64,000 bases of DNA, taken from JANQEA01 sp964466035 (GTDB taxonomy: Bacteria; Bipolaricaulota; Bipolaricaulia; UBA7950; UBA9294). The stretch is taken from NCBI GenBank assembly GCA_964466035.1, contig CAYXLR010000007.1:40054-104053 (forward strand). Reading direction: 5' to 3'. Under the pieces are notes generated by a model that saw only the letters and a program-made list of their open reading frames with translations, ran no database searches and was not told where the DNA came from. The position numbers were made by a program, and so were the translations under genes. This document shows positions 8,010 through 16,357 of the stretch, one piece after another. Numbering within the stretch: position 1 is the first letter of the stretch; each line of letters starts with the position of its first letter.

Positions 8010-8038
8010 TTGACCCCGTTTCGAGCGGATCGTATAAT
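8010..8038 (+). promoter_or_regulatory. Sigma-70-type promoter for the tRNA pair
   Basis: TTGACC (8010-8015), a 17-base spacer and a consensus TATAAT (8033-8038) lie 12 bases before tRNA-Cys. This places the transcription start just ahead of the mature tRNA. Confidence 0.85.
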
Positions 8039-8050
8039 CGCCCGCGGTTC

Positions 8051-8125
8051 GGCGGCGTAGCCAAGTGGTAAGGCAAGGGACTGCAAATCCCTGATTCACC
8101 GGTTCGAATCCGGTCGCCGCCTCCA
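8051..8125 (+). tRNA. tRNA-Cys (GCA)
   Basis: A complete cloverleaf: acceptor GGCGGCG/CGCCGCC, D-arm GCC...GGC, anticodon stem AGGGA/TCCCT around loop CTGCAAA (anticodon GCA), and T-arm ACCGG-TTCGAAT-CCGGT. The discriminator base is U and CCA is genomically encoded. Confidence 0.97.
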
Positions 8126-8136
8126 GAGAGACGGAT

Positions 8137-8212
8137 GGGTGGTTAGCTCAGCTGGGAGAGCGCATGCTTGACGTGCATGAGGTCACAGGTTCGAGCCCTG
8201 TACCACCCACCA
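8137..8212 (+). tRNA. tRNA-Val (GAC)
   Basis: Acceptor GGGTGGT/ACCACCC, D-arm GCTC...GAGC, anticodon stem CATGC/GCATG with loop TTGACGT (anticodon GAC), T-arm ACAGG-TTCGAGC-CCTGT, and encoded CCA. It lies 11 bases after tRNA-Cys and shares its promoter. Confidence 0.97.
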
Positions 8213-8264
8213 GCCCGCGAGGGACCTCGCGGGGTTCGTCGTTTCGGCATCCCGGAGGTCGATC

Positions 8265-9062
8265 GTGGAACGCGCGCGCGAACTGATTCGACCGTACTTC
8301 GAGAAGGACGGCGTCATCGGGATCTACCTGCTCGGGTCGGTGACCCGCCCGTATCGGGACGGCCTCTCCGACTACGACATCGAGGTGGTCGTCGAGGACG
8401 CCGTCTACGAGGCGACGCCGGACGAGGAGCGCCAGGTCTTTTTCTACAAGGACGGGGTCGAGGACGGTGGACGGCCGGTCGTCGACTACGAGTTCTACCT
8501 CGTCCCGTGGTCCGACTTCGTCGGGCTGGTCGAATCGACGCACGATCTGTTCCACCAACCGTACCAGCACGCGGTGGTCCTCCACGACCCGGACGGTCGG
8601 ATCGCCCCGATCGTTGCGAAGCTCGCCGAGCTGCCCGGGGACGTCCGCCGCGATCGGATGATCGTCCACTACCTCGAGTTCCTGTATCGGCTCGGCCGGG
8701 CGCGGAAGACGGCGGTCCGAGCGGACGGAAGCGACCCCGCGCTCAACCTTCGACTCCTCTACGGCGACGCGCTGTCCGCGCTGGTCAAGCTGCTCTTCCT
8801 GGTGAACGGTTCGTGGGCGTCGGTCAAGCACTGGAGCGAGGAGGAGCTGCGGCTGCTCGGCGTCCCGGACGATCTCTTGGCGCGTACGGCGTGCCTCTTG
8901 GGCACGCCGTCCCCTGATGATGCGAAGGGCCTCGTCGAGGCGGTCCGTGCGTACCTCGACGGCTGCGGCGAGACGTTTCACCGCGACATGGACGGGATTC
9001 AGCGGTGGCTCTTCTTCACCAAGGAGGGGAAGCGGGCGTTCGAGCGTTGGGGGCTGCGGTAG
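8265..9062 (+). CDS. Nucleotidyltransferase-fold protein
   Basis: A 265-residue protein with the minimal nucleotidyltransferase signature GSVTR...SDYDI: Gly24-Ser25, ten residues, then Asp36-x-Asp38. A further acid in VDYEFYLV could complete the metal site. The alpha-helical C-terminal half (about residues 120-265) resembles the extension in DUF4037-type proteins. The target is unknown. The start is GTG at 8265, 52 bases after tRNA-Val. It stands alone, with the lysine operon promoter following. Confidence 0.75.
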   Translation: MERARELIRPYFEKDGVIGIYLLGSVTRPYRDGLSDYDIEVVVEDAVYEATPDEERQVFFYKDGVEDGGRPVVDYEFYLVPWSDFVGLVESTHDLFHQPYQHAVVLHDPDGRIAPIVAKLAELPGDVRRDRMIVHYLEFLYRLGRARKTAVRADGSDPALNLRLLYGDALSALVKLLFLVNGSWASVKHWSEEELRLLGVPDDLLARTACLLGTPSPDDAKGLVEAVRAYLDGCGETFHRDMDGIQRWLFFTKEGKRAFERWGLR

Positions 9063-9125
9063 CGGCCCGAAGGGGCCCCTCCGTGTTCGGGCTGCTCTTT
9101 CCTCTATCGCAGTCAGGAACAGGTT

Positions 9126-9184
9126 TTTGCCGCTCCGAATGCGGTTCGGTATACTGCGTGCACGGCCGGACACCGGCCGTGCAC
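9126..9184 (+). promoter_or_regulatory. Promoter with a perfect 12-bp palindrome at the start site
   Basis: TTTGCC (9126-9131), an 18-base spacer and TATACT (9150-9155) form a plausible promoter. Three bases later GTGCACGGCCGG (9158-9169), loop ACA and its exact complement (9173-9184) cover the expected +1 region. The placement suits either a repressor operator or a 5'-UTR hairpin controlling the lysine-degradation genes. Confidence 0.6.
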
Positions 9185-9204
9185 GGAACGGGAGGACGGA
9201 GCGG

Positions 9205-10533
9205 ATGGTCGAACGGATCGGGGTTCGGCGCGAGGACATGTACCACTGGGAGCGGCGCGTCCCCCTCGTCCCCGAGGATCTTCGCGAGCTGGTCGACGGC
9301 CACGGCCTGACCTTCTCGATCCAGTCCTCGGACAGGCGGGTCTTCTCCGACGACGCGTACCGCGCCGCCGGGTTGGACGTCGTCGATTCCCTGACCGACT
9401 GCCCGATTGTGATCGGCCTGAAGGAGATCCCGCTTCCTGCGCTACAGCGGGGCGCGGTTTACGTCTTCTTCTCCCACACGATCAAGGGACAGCCGGCAAA
9501 CATGCCGATGCTTCGGCGATGCCTCGACCTCGGATGCACGATCATCGACTACGAACGGATCGTCGACGATGACGGACGGCGCCTGATCTTCTTCGGCAAC
9601 TACGCCGGCCTCGCCGGCGCGATCGACACGCTCTGGACGCTCGGGCGACGGCTGGCGTCGGAGGGGATCCCCACCCCGCTCGCGGAGATCCGCCAGGCGT
9701 CGACGTACGCCGACCTTGCCGAGGCGAAAGCGGCGATCGGGAGGGTCGGCGAGCGGATCGCGTCCGACGGACTGCCGGAGGAGATCTCTCCCCTGGTCCT
9801 CGGGATCGCCGGCTACGGAAACGTCTCCAAGGGCGTGCAGGAGATCCTCGATCTCCTGCCGATTGAGGAGATCCGCGCTGCGGATCTCCTCGGCGATTCG
9901 GAACCGCTTCGCGCCCCGAATCGCGGCCCCATCATGAAGGTCGTCTTCCGCGAGGAGGACACGGTCCTCCCGCTCGTCGAAGGAAAGCCGTTCGACCTCC
10001 GGGAGTACTACGACCATCCGGAGCGGTATCGGGCCGGCTTCGAGCGGTATCTACCGAGGCTCCACGCGCTGATCAACTGCATCTACTGGGAGCCGAGGTA
10101 CCCGCGCCTCGTGACCGCGGAGGCGATTCGGAGGCTCTACGCGGAGGGCCGACCGGCGCTGCGGGTCATCGGCGACATCTCGTGCGACGTGGAGGGCTCG
10201 ATCGAGGTCACGGTCCGGTCGACCGAGCCGGACGATCCGGTGTACGTCTACGATCCGGAGACCGGCTCGATCCGTTTCGGCGTCGAGGGGACCGGCCCGG
10301 TGATGATGGCGGTCGAGATCCTGCCGACCGAGCTTCCGCGCGAGGCGTCGATCTACTTCAGCGGGATCCTGAAGCGGTTCGTCCCCGCGATCGCCGCGGC
10401 CGACTACGAGGCGGCCTTCGACGCCCTCGCGCTTCCTCCGGAACTGAAGCGGGCCGTCATCTGCCACCGCGGCGAGTTGACGCCGGACTACCGGTACCTC
10501 GAAGGTCATCTCGCGAAGGCCGATCCGACGTAG
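9205..10533 (+). CDS. Lysine-ketoglutarate reductase (saccharopine-forming) domain protein
   Basis: The 442-residue protein resembles the N-terminal half of bifunctional aminoadipate semialdehyde synthase, which condenses lysine with 2-oxoglutarate to saccharopine. It has an alanine-dehydrogenase/transhydrogenase-type N-domain (REDMYHWERRVPLVPEDL, VIGLKEIPLP, YVFFSHTIKGQPANMPML) and a Rossmann region (LGIAGYGNVSKGVQEIL) in the middle. The ATG at 9205 follows GGGAGGA. The next gene encodes saccharopine dehydrogenase, so the eukaryote-type two-domain enzyme is split into two cistrons here. A role in lysine catabolism is inferred from this pairing. Confidence 0.85.
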   Translation: MVERIGVRREDMYHWERRVPLVPEDLRELVDGHGLTFSIQSSDRRVFSDDAYRAAGLDVVDSLTDCPIVIGLKEIPLPALQRGAVYVFFSHTIKGQPANMPMLRRCLDLGCTIIDYERIVDDDGRRLIFFGNYAGLAGAIDTLWTLGRRLASEGIPTPLAEIRQASTYADLAEAKAAIGRVGERIASDGLPEEISPLVLGIAGYGNVSKGVQEILDLLPIEEIRAADLLGDSEPLRAPNRGPIMKVVFREEDTVLPLVEGKPFDLREYYDHPERYRAGFERYLPRLHALINCIYWEPRYPRLVTAEAIRRLYAEGRPALRVIGDISCDVEGSIEVTVRSTEPDDPVYVYDPETGSIRFGVEGTGPVMMAVEILPTELPREASIYFSGILKRFVPAIAAADYEAAFDALALPPELKRAVICHRGELTPDYRYLEGHLAKADPT

Positions 10534-10558
10534 CCCGGCCGCCACGAAGGAGGGAACC

Positions 10559-11878
10559 ATGAACCGACTGCTCGTTCTCGGCGCCGGCCTCGTCGCCGGG
10601 CCGCTCGTTCGGTATCTGCTGAACGTCGAGGGGTTCCGCGTCACCGTCGCCAGTCGGACGGTCGAGAAGGCGCGGCGGCTGATCGCCGGGGCGTCGAACG
10701 GGGCGGCGCTGTCCCTGGACGTCGGGGACGAGGGCGCGGTCGGGGCGCTGATCGCCGACCACGACCTGTCGATCAGTCTCCTTCCGTACGTCCGTCACCC
10801 GCTCGTCGCCCGGCTGTGCGTGAAGCACCGGAAACCGATGGTGACGACCTCGTACGTGAAGGACGAGATGCGCGCGCTCGACGGTGCGGCCCGCGAGGCC
10901 GGCGTGATCCTGCTCAACGAGATCGGCGTCGACCCGGGGATCGACCACATGTCGGCGATGCGGGTCATCGACCGGATCGCCGAGACCGGCGGTACGCTCG
11001 TCTCGTTCACGTCGAACACCGGCGGCCTCCCGGCGCCGGACGCGAACGACAACCCGTTCGGGTACAAGTTCTCGTGGGCGCCGCGCGGCGTGATCCTGGC
11101 CGGGAAGAACCCGGCGAGGTACCTCGCGGACGGGGAGGTCGTCGACGTTCCCGGTCCCGAGCTGTTCGCCCACCACTGGCCGTGTGAGGTGAAGGGGTTC
11201 GGTGAGCTGGAGGTGTATCCGAACCGCGACGCGCTTCCGTACATCGAGGCGTACGGAATCCCGACGGTCCGAAGCATGTTCCGCGGGACGCTTCGCTACC
11301 CCGGCTGGTGCGATACGCTGAAGGCGATCGCCGATCTCGGCCTCCTCGAAGAGTCGGAGCGCGACGATCTGGACGGAGAGACGTTCGCTCGGCTGACCGC
11401 GCGGTTGATCGGCTCGGACGGCTCCGATCTGAAGGGGGACCTGGCGCGCCACCTTGGCGTCGCAGTCGACGCCGAACCGATCATCGACCTCGAGTGGCTC
11501 GGTCTGTTCAGCGACGAGCCGCTCCCCGAAGCGGCGAACACGTACCTCGACGTCACGGCCCAGCGGATGCTTTCGAAGATGAAGTACGCGCCGGGCGAGC
11601 GGGACATGCTCGTGATGCAGCACGAGTTCGTCGTCGAGCGCCCCGACCGGAAGGAGAGGATCACCGCGACGATGGTCGACTACGGGATTCCGAACGGCGA
11701 CTCTTCGATGTCTCGGCTGGTCGGCCTCCCGGCGGCGATCGCCGCGCGGTCGATCCTCCAGGGAGAGATCGTGCTGACCGGCGTTCGCACCCCGGTGGTC
11801 CCGGAGATCTACGAGCCGGTTCTCGCCGAACTGGCCACGCTCGGCGTCTCGTTCCGCGAGACGGTCGAGACGGTGTAG
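10559..11878 (+). CDS. Saccharopine dehydrogenase (glutamate-forming)
   Basis: A 439-residue protein with the N-terminal dinucleotide-binding fingerprint VLGAGLVAGPLVRYL and the family blocks DLSISLLPYVRHP, TTSYVKDEM, LNEIGVDPGIDHMSAM and SNTGGLPAPDANDNPFGYKFSW. It should oxidise saccharopine to glutamate and aminoadipate semialdehyde. It lies 25 bases after the reductase gene with an AGGAGGG site, and a sugar-isomerase-fold gene follows within 17 bases. Family and direction are clear; NAD versus NADP preference cannot be read. Confidence 0.9.
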   Translation: MNRLLVLGAGLVAGPLVRYLLNVEGFRVTVASRTVEKARRLIAGASNGAALSLDVGDEGAVGALIADHDLSISLLPYVRHPLVARLCVKHRKPMVTTSYVKDEMRALDGAAREAGVILLNEIGVDPGIDHMSAMRVIDRIAETGGTLVSFTSNTGGLPAPDANDNPFGYKFSWAPRGVILAGKNPARYLADGEVVDVPGPELFAHHWPCEVKGFGELEVYPNRDALPYIEAYGIPTVRSMFRGTLRYPGWCDTLKAIADLGLLEESERDDLDGETFARLTARLIGSDGSDLKGDLARHLGVAVDAEPIIDLEWLGLFSDEPLPEAANTYLDVTAQRMLSKMKYAPGERDMLVMQHEFVVERPDRKERITATMVDYGIPNGDSSMSRLVGLPAAIAARSILQGEIVLTGVRTPVVPEIYEPVLAELATLGVSFRETVETV

Positions 11879-11895
11879 CGCGAGGGGGCGTTCCG

Positions 11896-12699
11896 ATGAC
11901 CGAGCCCGGCTTCCGACTCGGCGCGAGCGTCTGGGGGTACTACGGGCGCGTGCCCCCGGAGGATTGGCCGACGCTCCCCGACGCCGTCCGGGCGATCCTG
12001 TCGATCGATCCGGATCTTGGGGTCGAGGTGTGGGGATCGAAGTCCCTCGACGCCCCGGCGGCGCCCGAGGCGGAATGGACCGAGCTGGTGGAAGTCTGCC
12101 GAGAGGCGAGCTTCGTCACGGTCCACGTCCGCGGAGCCTTCTGGGCGTGGGATCCGACGGGCCTCCGGCGCGAGATCGACTTCGCAGGGCGCGTCCACGC
12201 GTCGGTTCTCGTCCTCCATCCGATCTGCCTCGGGTTGACCAGGCCGAGCGACCGGCTGGACGTCCCCGAGATCCGGCGCCTGGCCGAGTACGCCGCCGAG
12301 CGCGGGGTCCGGCTCGCGCTGGAAAACCTGGAGGACACGGTCTGGCTCCTCGACCGCGTGCTGGAGGAGATCGGCGGCGATCCGGAGGAGACGAACCTCG
12401 GGATCTGCATCGACACCGGACACGCGCACATGTCGCACGACGCCGGTCGCGAGCCGGTGACGGACTATCTCGAGCGGTACGCCGGGCAGCTCGAGCACGT
12501 CCATCTCCACGACAACCACGGCGCCTCGGACGAGCACCTCCTCCCCGGAGACGGGACGATCGACTGGTCGCGCGCCCTTCGAACGCTTGAAGGGATCGGC
12601 TTCGAAAAGACCGCCGTCCTCGAAGTCCATCCGGAAAGCGTCTCAATCACGGAAGGGATTCGGCGCGGTCTGGCGTACCTGGCGCGGCGGTCTGCGTAG
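11896..12699 (+). CDS. Sugar phosphate isomerase/epimerase-type TIM barrel protein
   Basis: A 267-residue AP-endonuclease-2/xylose-isomerase-like barrel. Metal-ligand positions are recognisable: VHVRGAF, LALENL (Glu), CIDTGHAHMS (Asp, His), HVHLHDNHG (His-x-His-Asp) and VLEVHPES (Glu). The substrate is unknown. Close linkage to the lysine genes might mean a role in their pathway or mere cotranscription. The start is ATG at 11896; an in-frame upstream extension only shadows the previous gene. Confidence 0.8.
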   Translation: MTEPGFRLGASVWGYYGRVPPEDWPTLPDAVRAILSIDPDLGVEVWGSKSLDAPAAPEAEWTELVEVCREASFVTVHVRGAFWAWDPTGLRREIDFAGRVHASVLVLHPICLGLTRPSDRLDVPEIRRLAEYAAERGVRLALENLEDTVWLLDRVLEEIGGDPEETNLGICIDTGHAHMSHDAGREPVTDYLERYAGQLEHVHLHDNHGASDEHLLPGDGTIDWSRALRTLEGIGFEKTAVLEVHPESVSITEGIRRGLAYLARRSA

Positions 12700-12767
12700 G
12701 CGAAAGTCCCTCACGCCTTCTGCCTTTTGTGCGCGATCGGGCAACGGGCGGCACCGTGCGCGCCGGC

Positions 12768-12797
12768 TTGTTGGGAACAGTTGCTCCAAGGTATGAT
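12768..12797 (+). promoter_or_regulatory. Promoter of the Crp/Fnr-type regulator
   Basis: TTGTTG (12768-12773) and TATGAT (12792-12797) are 18 bases apart. The spacer includes an imperfect dyad with TTGG and CCAA ends (12771-12789), similar in shape to Crp/Fnr half-sites, so autoregulation is possible. Confidence 0.5.
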
Positions 12798-12821
12798 AAG
12801 GCGCTTCGGCAGGGGGAGAAC

Positions 12822-13565
12822 GTGACAGTGAGGTCATCGGAACCGGTGGACAAGAACGAGCTCCTCACTCACATCTTTCCGTCGCTCGATTCCGCTGCGA
12901 TCGACGAACTTGCCGCGATGTGCCTCGAGGTCCGCCACGACACGGGAGAGCTGATCGCACAGGAGGAGTCCTACGCGTCGGGCGTGTACATCGTTCGATC
13001 CGGGTTGGTCAAGATCGGGAAGTACGGAAGCACAGGAGCCGAAAAGCGGATTCTTCGTTTTCTCGGCGTAGGGGAGATGTTCGGCCTTGAAGCCGTGGTC
13101 CTGGATCACTCCACGCACGTACAGTACGCCAAGACCCTCATGGAGACGTACCTTTTGTTCATCGAGAGGCACAACCTCCTCGCGTTTCGGAACCAGTATC
13201 CCGAGTTGTGTACCGACTTCACCCGCTGGCTCGCGCGGGATGTGGTGATGCTCGAGCTCAAGTTGACCCGCGACGCGGTCGAATCGGTTGATCGGAACCT
13301 CGCCCTTCTCCTGTTGGCCTTGGCGCACAACTACGGAAGCGGCACCGAGAAGGGAGTCGTCCTCGACCTGCCGGTTCCCCGGAGAACCCTTGCCGAGATG
13401 CTCGGCGTGTCCGTGGAATCCCTCATGCGCGCCCTGAAGCGCTTCCGGGATCGGAAGCTCCTCGAGACCTCCGGAAGGCGCGTGACGATTACGGATGTCG
13501 AAAGCCTAAAGGAGCGCGCGAGAATCACCCCGTTCTACCTCTCCATCGTCGAGGAGACCCTCTAG
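12822..13565 (+). CDS. Crp/Fnr family transcriptional regulator
   Basis: The 247-residue protein has an N-terminal cyclic-nucleotide-binding-type jelly roll (residues ~15-130, with SGVYIVRSGLVKIGKYG and FLGVGEMFGLEAVV), a dimer helix, and a C-terminal winged helix whose recognition region is VPRRTLAEMLGVSVESLMRALKRFRDRKLL. The effector is not clear: the cAMP phosphate-binding Arg-Ser motif is not obvious and no N-terminal Cys cluster for Fe-S is present. The GTG at 12822 follows AGGGGGAG. A weak inverted repeat, CGGTCTT/AAGACCG (13567-13589), follows the stop. Confidence 0.9.
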   Translation: MTVRSSEPVDKNELLTHIFPSLDSAAIDELAAMCLEVRHDTGELIAQEESYASGVYIVRSGLVKIGKYGSTGAEKRILRFLGVGEMFGLEAVVLDHSTHVQYAKTLMETYLLFIERHNLLAFRNQYPELCTDFTRWLARDVVMLELKLTRDAVESVDRNLALLLLALAHNYGSGTEKGVVLDLPVPRRTLAEMLGVSVESLMRALKRFRDRKLLETSGRRVTITDVESLKERARITPFYLSIVEETL

Positions 13566-13812
13566 CCGGTCTTCGAACCTGCAAGACCGTTCATCGACGA
13601 GCGATGTGCGGCCCTCCACGTTCGTCTTCCTACTCGGGCATTGTCAGATGACCGTGCCTTCCTTAACGAAGGACAGACAGCAAAGCGAATCCTGCCACCT
13701 GAGCCGTTGTGGAATGGTTTCTTCGTACGCTTCGGATGGCGTTTCTACTCTGTTCATAGGCCCTAGGGAGCGGCGCTACGGAGTCCTATGGTTGCGATGA
13801 TCGAAGGTTGAG

Positions 13813-13905
13813 GTGGTGAGATCGGCAAGAAACGGAGAAGAAGCGGCAAGTGTGTTGGAGCGTTTCGAGACGGAGGTTCGTAAGCAGGAGCCCGTTCCGG
13901 TGTAG
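13813..13905 (+). CDS. Possible 30-residue peptide
   Basis: A short frame from GTG at 13813 with a charged, Glu-rich product (EEAASVLERFETEVRKQEPVPV at its end) and an AAGG motif upstream. The composition looks coding-like, but nothing is recognisable and the length is minimal. The rest of 13566-13956 holds no convincing gene. Confidence 0.25.
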   Translation: MVRSARNGEEAASVLERFETEVRKQEPVPV

Positions 13906-13956
13906 GGATCCGGCGGATGCGTAAATGCGGTTTCCCGTACGACGGAGGTGATCGGA

Positions 13957-14196
13957 ATGCGCGGCGTCACGAAACAGCTACTCCCTGAGCAAGTTTGGAT
14001 CGCCAGGCTCTTCCGAGCGGCGTGCGCTGATGAGAGAGTCCTAGGAAGGCTCGGGATTTCGGTCGATCCCGCGGCCAACCGGCGTCCTTCTCCCGACGGC
14101 ACCGCGAGAGGGCTCAACCCCTCTGCCTTGGCGAAAAGCAAGGCACGATCCGAGTCCGCGGTCGAGAAGCCGGAGGACTGCGGTGTGCCCGTGTGA
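13957..14196 (+). CDS. Small hypothetical protein
   Basis: A 79-residue frame starting at ATG 13957, seven bases after a near-perfect Shine-Dalgarno GGAGGTGAT. The N-terminal third (LLPEQVWIARLFRAACADERVLGRLGISVD) could form helices; the rest is polar. No family is recognised. The strong ribosome-binding site is the main support. Confidence 0.4.
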   Translation: MRGVTKQLLPEQVWIARLFRAACADERVLGRLGISVDPAANRRPSPDGTARGLNPSALAKSKARSESAVEKPEDCGVPV

Positions 14197-14286
14197 GACT
14201 CGATGCGGTCACGGCTCCGCTCTTCCAGATTCGCTGACTGTGTGAAGCCGATCTTCACGCGCTTCCAGCCGGACAGGGAGGGTACG

Positions 14287-14562
14287 ATGCTCTACCGAGT
14301 CTGGAACGTGGTCAATCGGCCGCTCGATGCTGAAGAGAAAGAGACGCGTCGTCTCTTGTTCTCAGTCTGTTCGCCGAGTGAGGCGTGTACCGTGATTCGA
14401 CTCCTCCAGGCACGCCGGTCGGAAGATCCCACCGTTCTGACGAGCGAGTACGGGCTGGAAGTCTTCGCAGCGGGCCGCTGGACGGAGTGGCGCGACCGGC
14501 GTGGGCGCAACGTGATGGAGTCCTTCCGGTCACTGCTCGTCGAGACGGGCCCGCGAATCTAG
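14287..14562 (+). CDS. Small hypothetical protein
   Basis: A 91-residue soluble protein from ATG 14287 behind GGGAGG. It reads like a compact alpha/beta domain with a Trp-rich C-terminal half (GRWTEWRDRRGRNVMESF). It is unrecognised. It lies 115 bases before the TauE/SafE-type gene on the same strand and could belong to the same regulon as the Crp/Fnr gene upstream. Confidence 0.5.
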   Translation: MLYRVWNVVNRPLDAEEKETRRLLFSVCSPSEACTVIRLLQARRSEDPTVLTSEYGLEVFAAGRWTEWRDRRGRNVMESFRSLLVETGPRI

Positions 14563-14677
14563 CCGGAGTGAGCCATTCCCCGGCCCCGGAACGACCCCAC
14601 GCTGTCCCTCCGAATTCTTGGTTGTCTGGATAGATGCTGTCCGACTGCCTTGTCGCTGACCTTCCTGGGGGTGATAA

Positions 14678-15463
14678 ATGGGCTTCAAGATGGACCTCAC
14701 GGCGGTATGGGTTGGAATGCTGGCCTTCTTCTGTGAGCTCGTCGACTCCTCGCTCGGGATGGGCTACGGGACGACCCTGACTCCGGTTCTGCTCCTTCTC
14801 GGGTTCCCCGCGAGTCTCGTCGTCCCCAGCGTCCTTCTCTCGGAATTGATGAGCGGTCTGACCGCGGGTGCATTCCATCACGGATGCGGCAACATCTCGC
14901 TCAGGAAGGGAAGCTCCGATCGGGGGGTCGCGCTCGTCCTTGTGGCGACCGGCGTGGTCGGGGCCGTCGCGGCGGTCCATGTCGCGCTCAACATCCCGAT
15001 GCAGGTCCTGAAGGGATACATCGGCGCGATGGTTCTCGCGATGGGAATTCTCGTCCTGGTCTTTCGCAAGTACAGGATTCGTTTCTCGTGGCCGCGGATC
15101 GTCTCGCTCGGGATCGTCTCCGCCTTCAACAAAGGGATCTCGGGCGGTGGATACGGCCCCCTGGTCGTGTCGGGACAGATCCTCTCGGGGAGCGACACAC
15201 GAAGCGCGATCGGAGTGACCTCGCTGGCGGAGGGGTTCATTTGCATGGCCGCCTTCTCCCTCTATCTCGTGATGAACGACGGACGGGCCTGGCTCGCGGG
15301 CAACTGGCGGTTCTACGTCCCGATGGTGGCCGGGGCGTTGCTTGCCGCTCCCGCGGCCGCGCGGGTGACGAAGCTCGCTTCAAGGAAGGTCGATCTGCGA
15401 CTCGTTGTCGGGCTCCTAACGTGCGTGTTGGGGGCGTGGACCCTGATCAGGACCTTCGGATGA
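14678..15463 (+). CDS. TauE/SafE family membrane exporter
   Basis: The 261-residue inner-membrane protein has about eight hydrophobic segments and the two internal repeats of the family: ELVDSSLGMGYGTTLTPVLLLLGF in the first half and SAFNKGISGGGYGPLVVSGQIL in the second. Family members export sulfite, sulfoacetate or related anions; the substrate here is unknown. GGGGGTGAT gives a strong ribosome-binding site. The nearest regulator is the Crp/Fnr protein 1.1 kb upstream. Confidence 0.9.
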   Translation: MGFKMDLTAVWVGMLAFFCELVDSSLGMGYGTTLTPVLLLLGFPASLVVPSVLLSELMSGLTAGAFHHGCGNISLRKGSSDRGVALVLVATGVVGAVAAVHVALNIPMQVLKGYIGAMVLAMGILVLVFRKYRIRFSWPRIVSLGIVSAFNKGISGGGYGPLVVSGQILSGSDTRSAIGVTSLAEGFICMAAFSLYLVMNDGRAWLAGNWRFYVPMVAGALLAAPAAARVTKLASRKVDLRLVVGLLTCVLGAWTLIRTFG

Positions 15464-15532
15464 GGTCCGGGTAGCGGCCGAGCTCATGCGGGGGATGCGC
15501 CGTGGTTCTTCGTTCCACGATCGGCGGGACGT

Positions 15533-16309
15533 TCACTGGGGCGATGGCTCGCCGCACGCGGGGCAATCTGCGTTCCGCTGAAGCGCAATGATCTCAAATC
15601 GCATGGCAGCCGCGTCGTAGACGAGGAGCCGGCCGACGAGCGGCGTGCCGATGCCGACGATCCACTTGATTGTCTCGGTCGCCTGGAGCGTTCCGATCGT
15701 CCCGGGGACGGCTCCGAGGATCCCGGCTTGCTCGCCGGTCAGGACGGTCTCCGGCGCAGGTGGCTCGGGGAAGAGACAGCGATAGCACGGGCCGTCGTCG
15801 GCGCACAGGAGACTCACCTGACCCTCGAGGCGGAAGACGGCGCCGTAGACGTAGGGGATCCCGAGGGCGAGGCAGACGTCGTTGATCGCGTAGCGCGTCT
15901 CGAAGTTGTCGGTCCCGTCGACGATCAGGTCGTAGCCGCGGGCGATCCGCCGGCCGAGGTCGGGCTCGAAGCGCTCGGGGAACGTCTCGACGGCGACGTC
16001 CCGGTTCAGATCGGCGAGGCGCGACGCGGCGCTCTCGACCTTCGGGCGGCCGAGCGTCCTCTTCCCGTGGAGGACCTGGCGTTGGAGGTCGGGGAGGCCG
16101 ACGACGTCTTCGTCGACGATCCCGATCCGGCCGACGCCGGCTCCTGCGAGGTAGAGCGCGATGGCGCTGCCGAGCCCGCCGACCCCGACGATCAGGGCGC
16201 GGGCCGCCTTCAACTTCCTTTGTCCCGCCTCGCCGATCTGGGGAAGGACGAGGTGGCGCGCGTACCGCGCCCGCTCCTGCTCCGAGAGGTCCGGCCGTCG
16301 GTCGTTCAT
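15533..16309 (-). CDS. ThiF/MoeB family adenylyltransferase (E1-like)
   Basis: The 258-residue protein carries the E1 fold: YARHLVLPQIGEAGQRKL, P-loop-like VGVGGLGSAIALYLAGAGVG, and the acidic DEDVVGLPDLQRQVLH. Later come VDGTDNFETRYAINDVC and a zinc-binding pair, CYRC and CPAC. It should adenylate the C-terminus of a ThiS/MoaD-like sulfur carrier. No carrier gene is adjacent, so thiamin, molybdopterin or another pathway cannot be chosen. It is a full-length single-domain member, unlike the triple fusion at 60-62 kb. Confidence 0.9.
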   Translation of the reverse strand: MNDRRPDLSEQERARYARHLVLPQIGEAGQRKLKAARALIVGVGGLGSAIALYLAGAGVGRIGIVDEDVVGLPDLQRQVLHGKRTLGRPKVESAASRLADLNRDVAVETFPERFEPDLGRRIARGYDLIVDGTDNFETRYAINDVCLALGIPYVYGAVFRLEGQVSLLCADDGPCYRCLFPEPPAPETVLTGEQAGILGAVPGTIGTLQATETIKWIVGIGTPLVGRLLVYDAAAMRFEIIALQRNADCPACGEPSPQ

Positions 16310-16357
16310 CGTTTTCCCCCCTGAGAAAACGCCTCCGGCCTCATCATAGTCGATCGG

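Noticed and set aside
12771..12789. Firm Crp/Fnr operator in front of the regulator gene
   Set aside because: Only the four outer bases of each arm match a dyad, so it is mentioned as a possibility only.
13776..14258. 160-codon minus-strand frame in the orphan region
   Set aside because: No ribosome-binding site and no recognisable motif; plus-strand short frames have better initiation signals. Not excluded outright.
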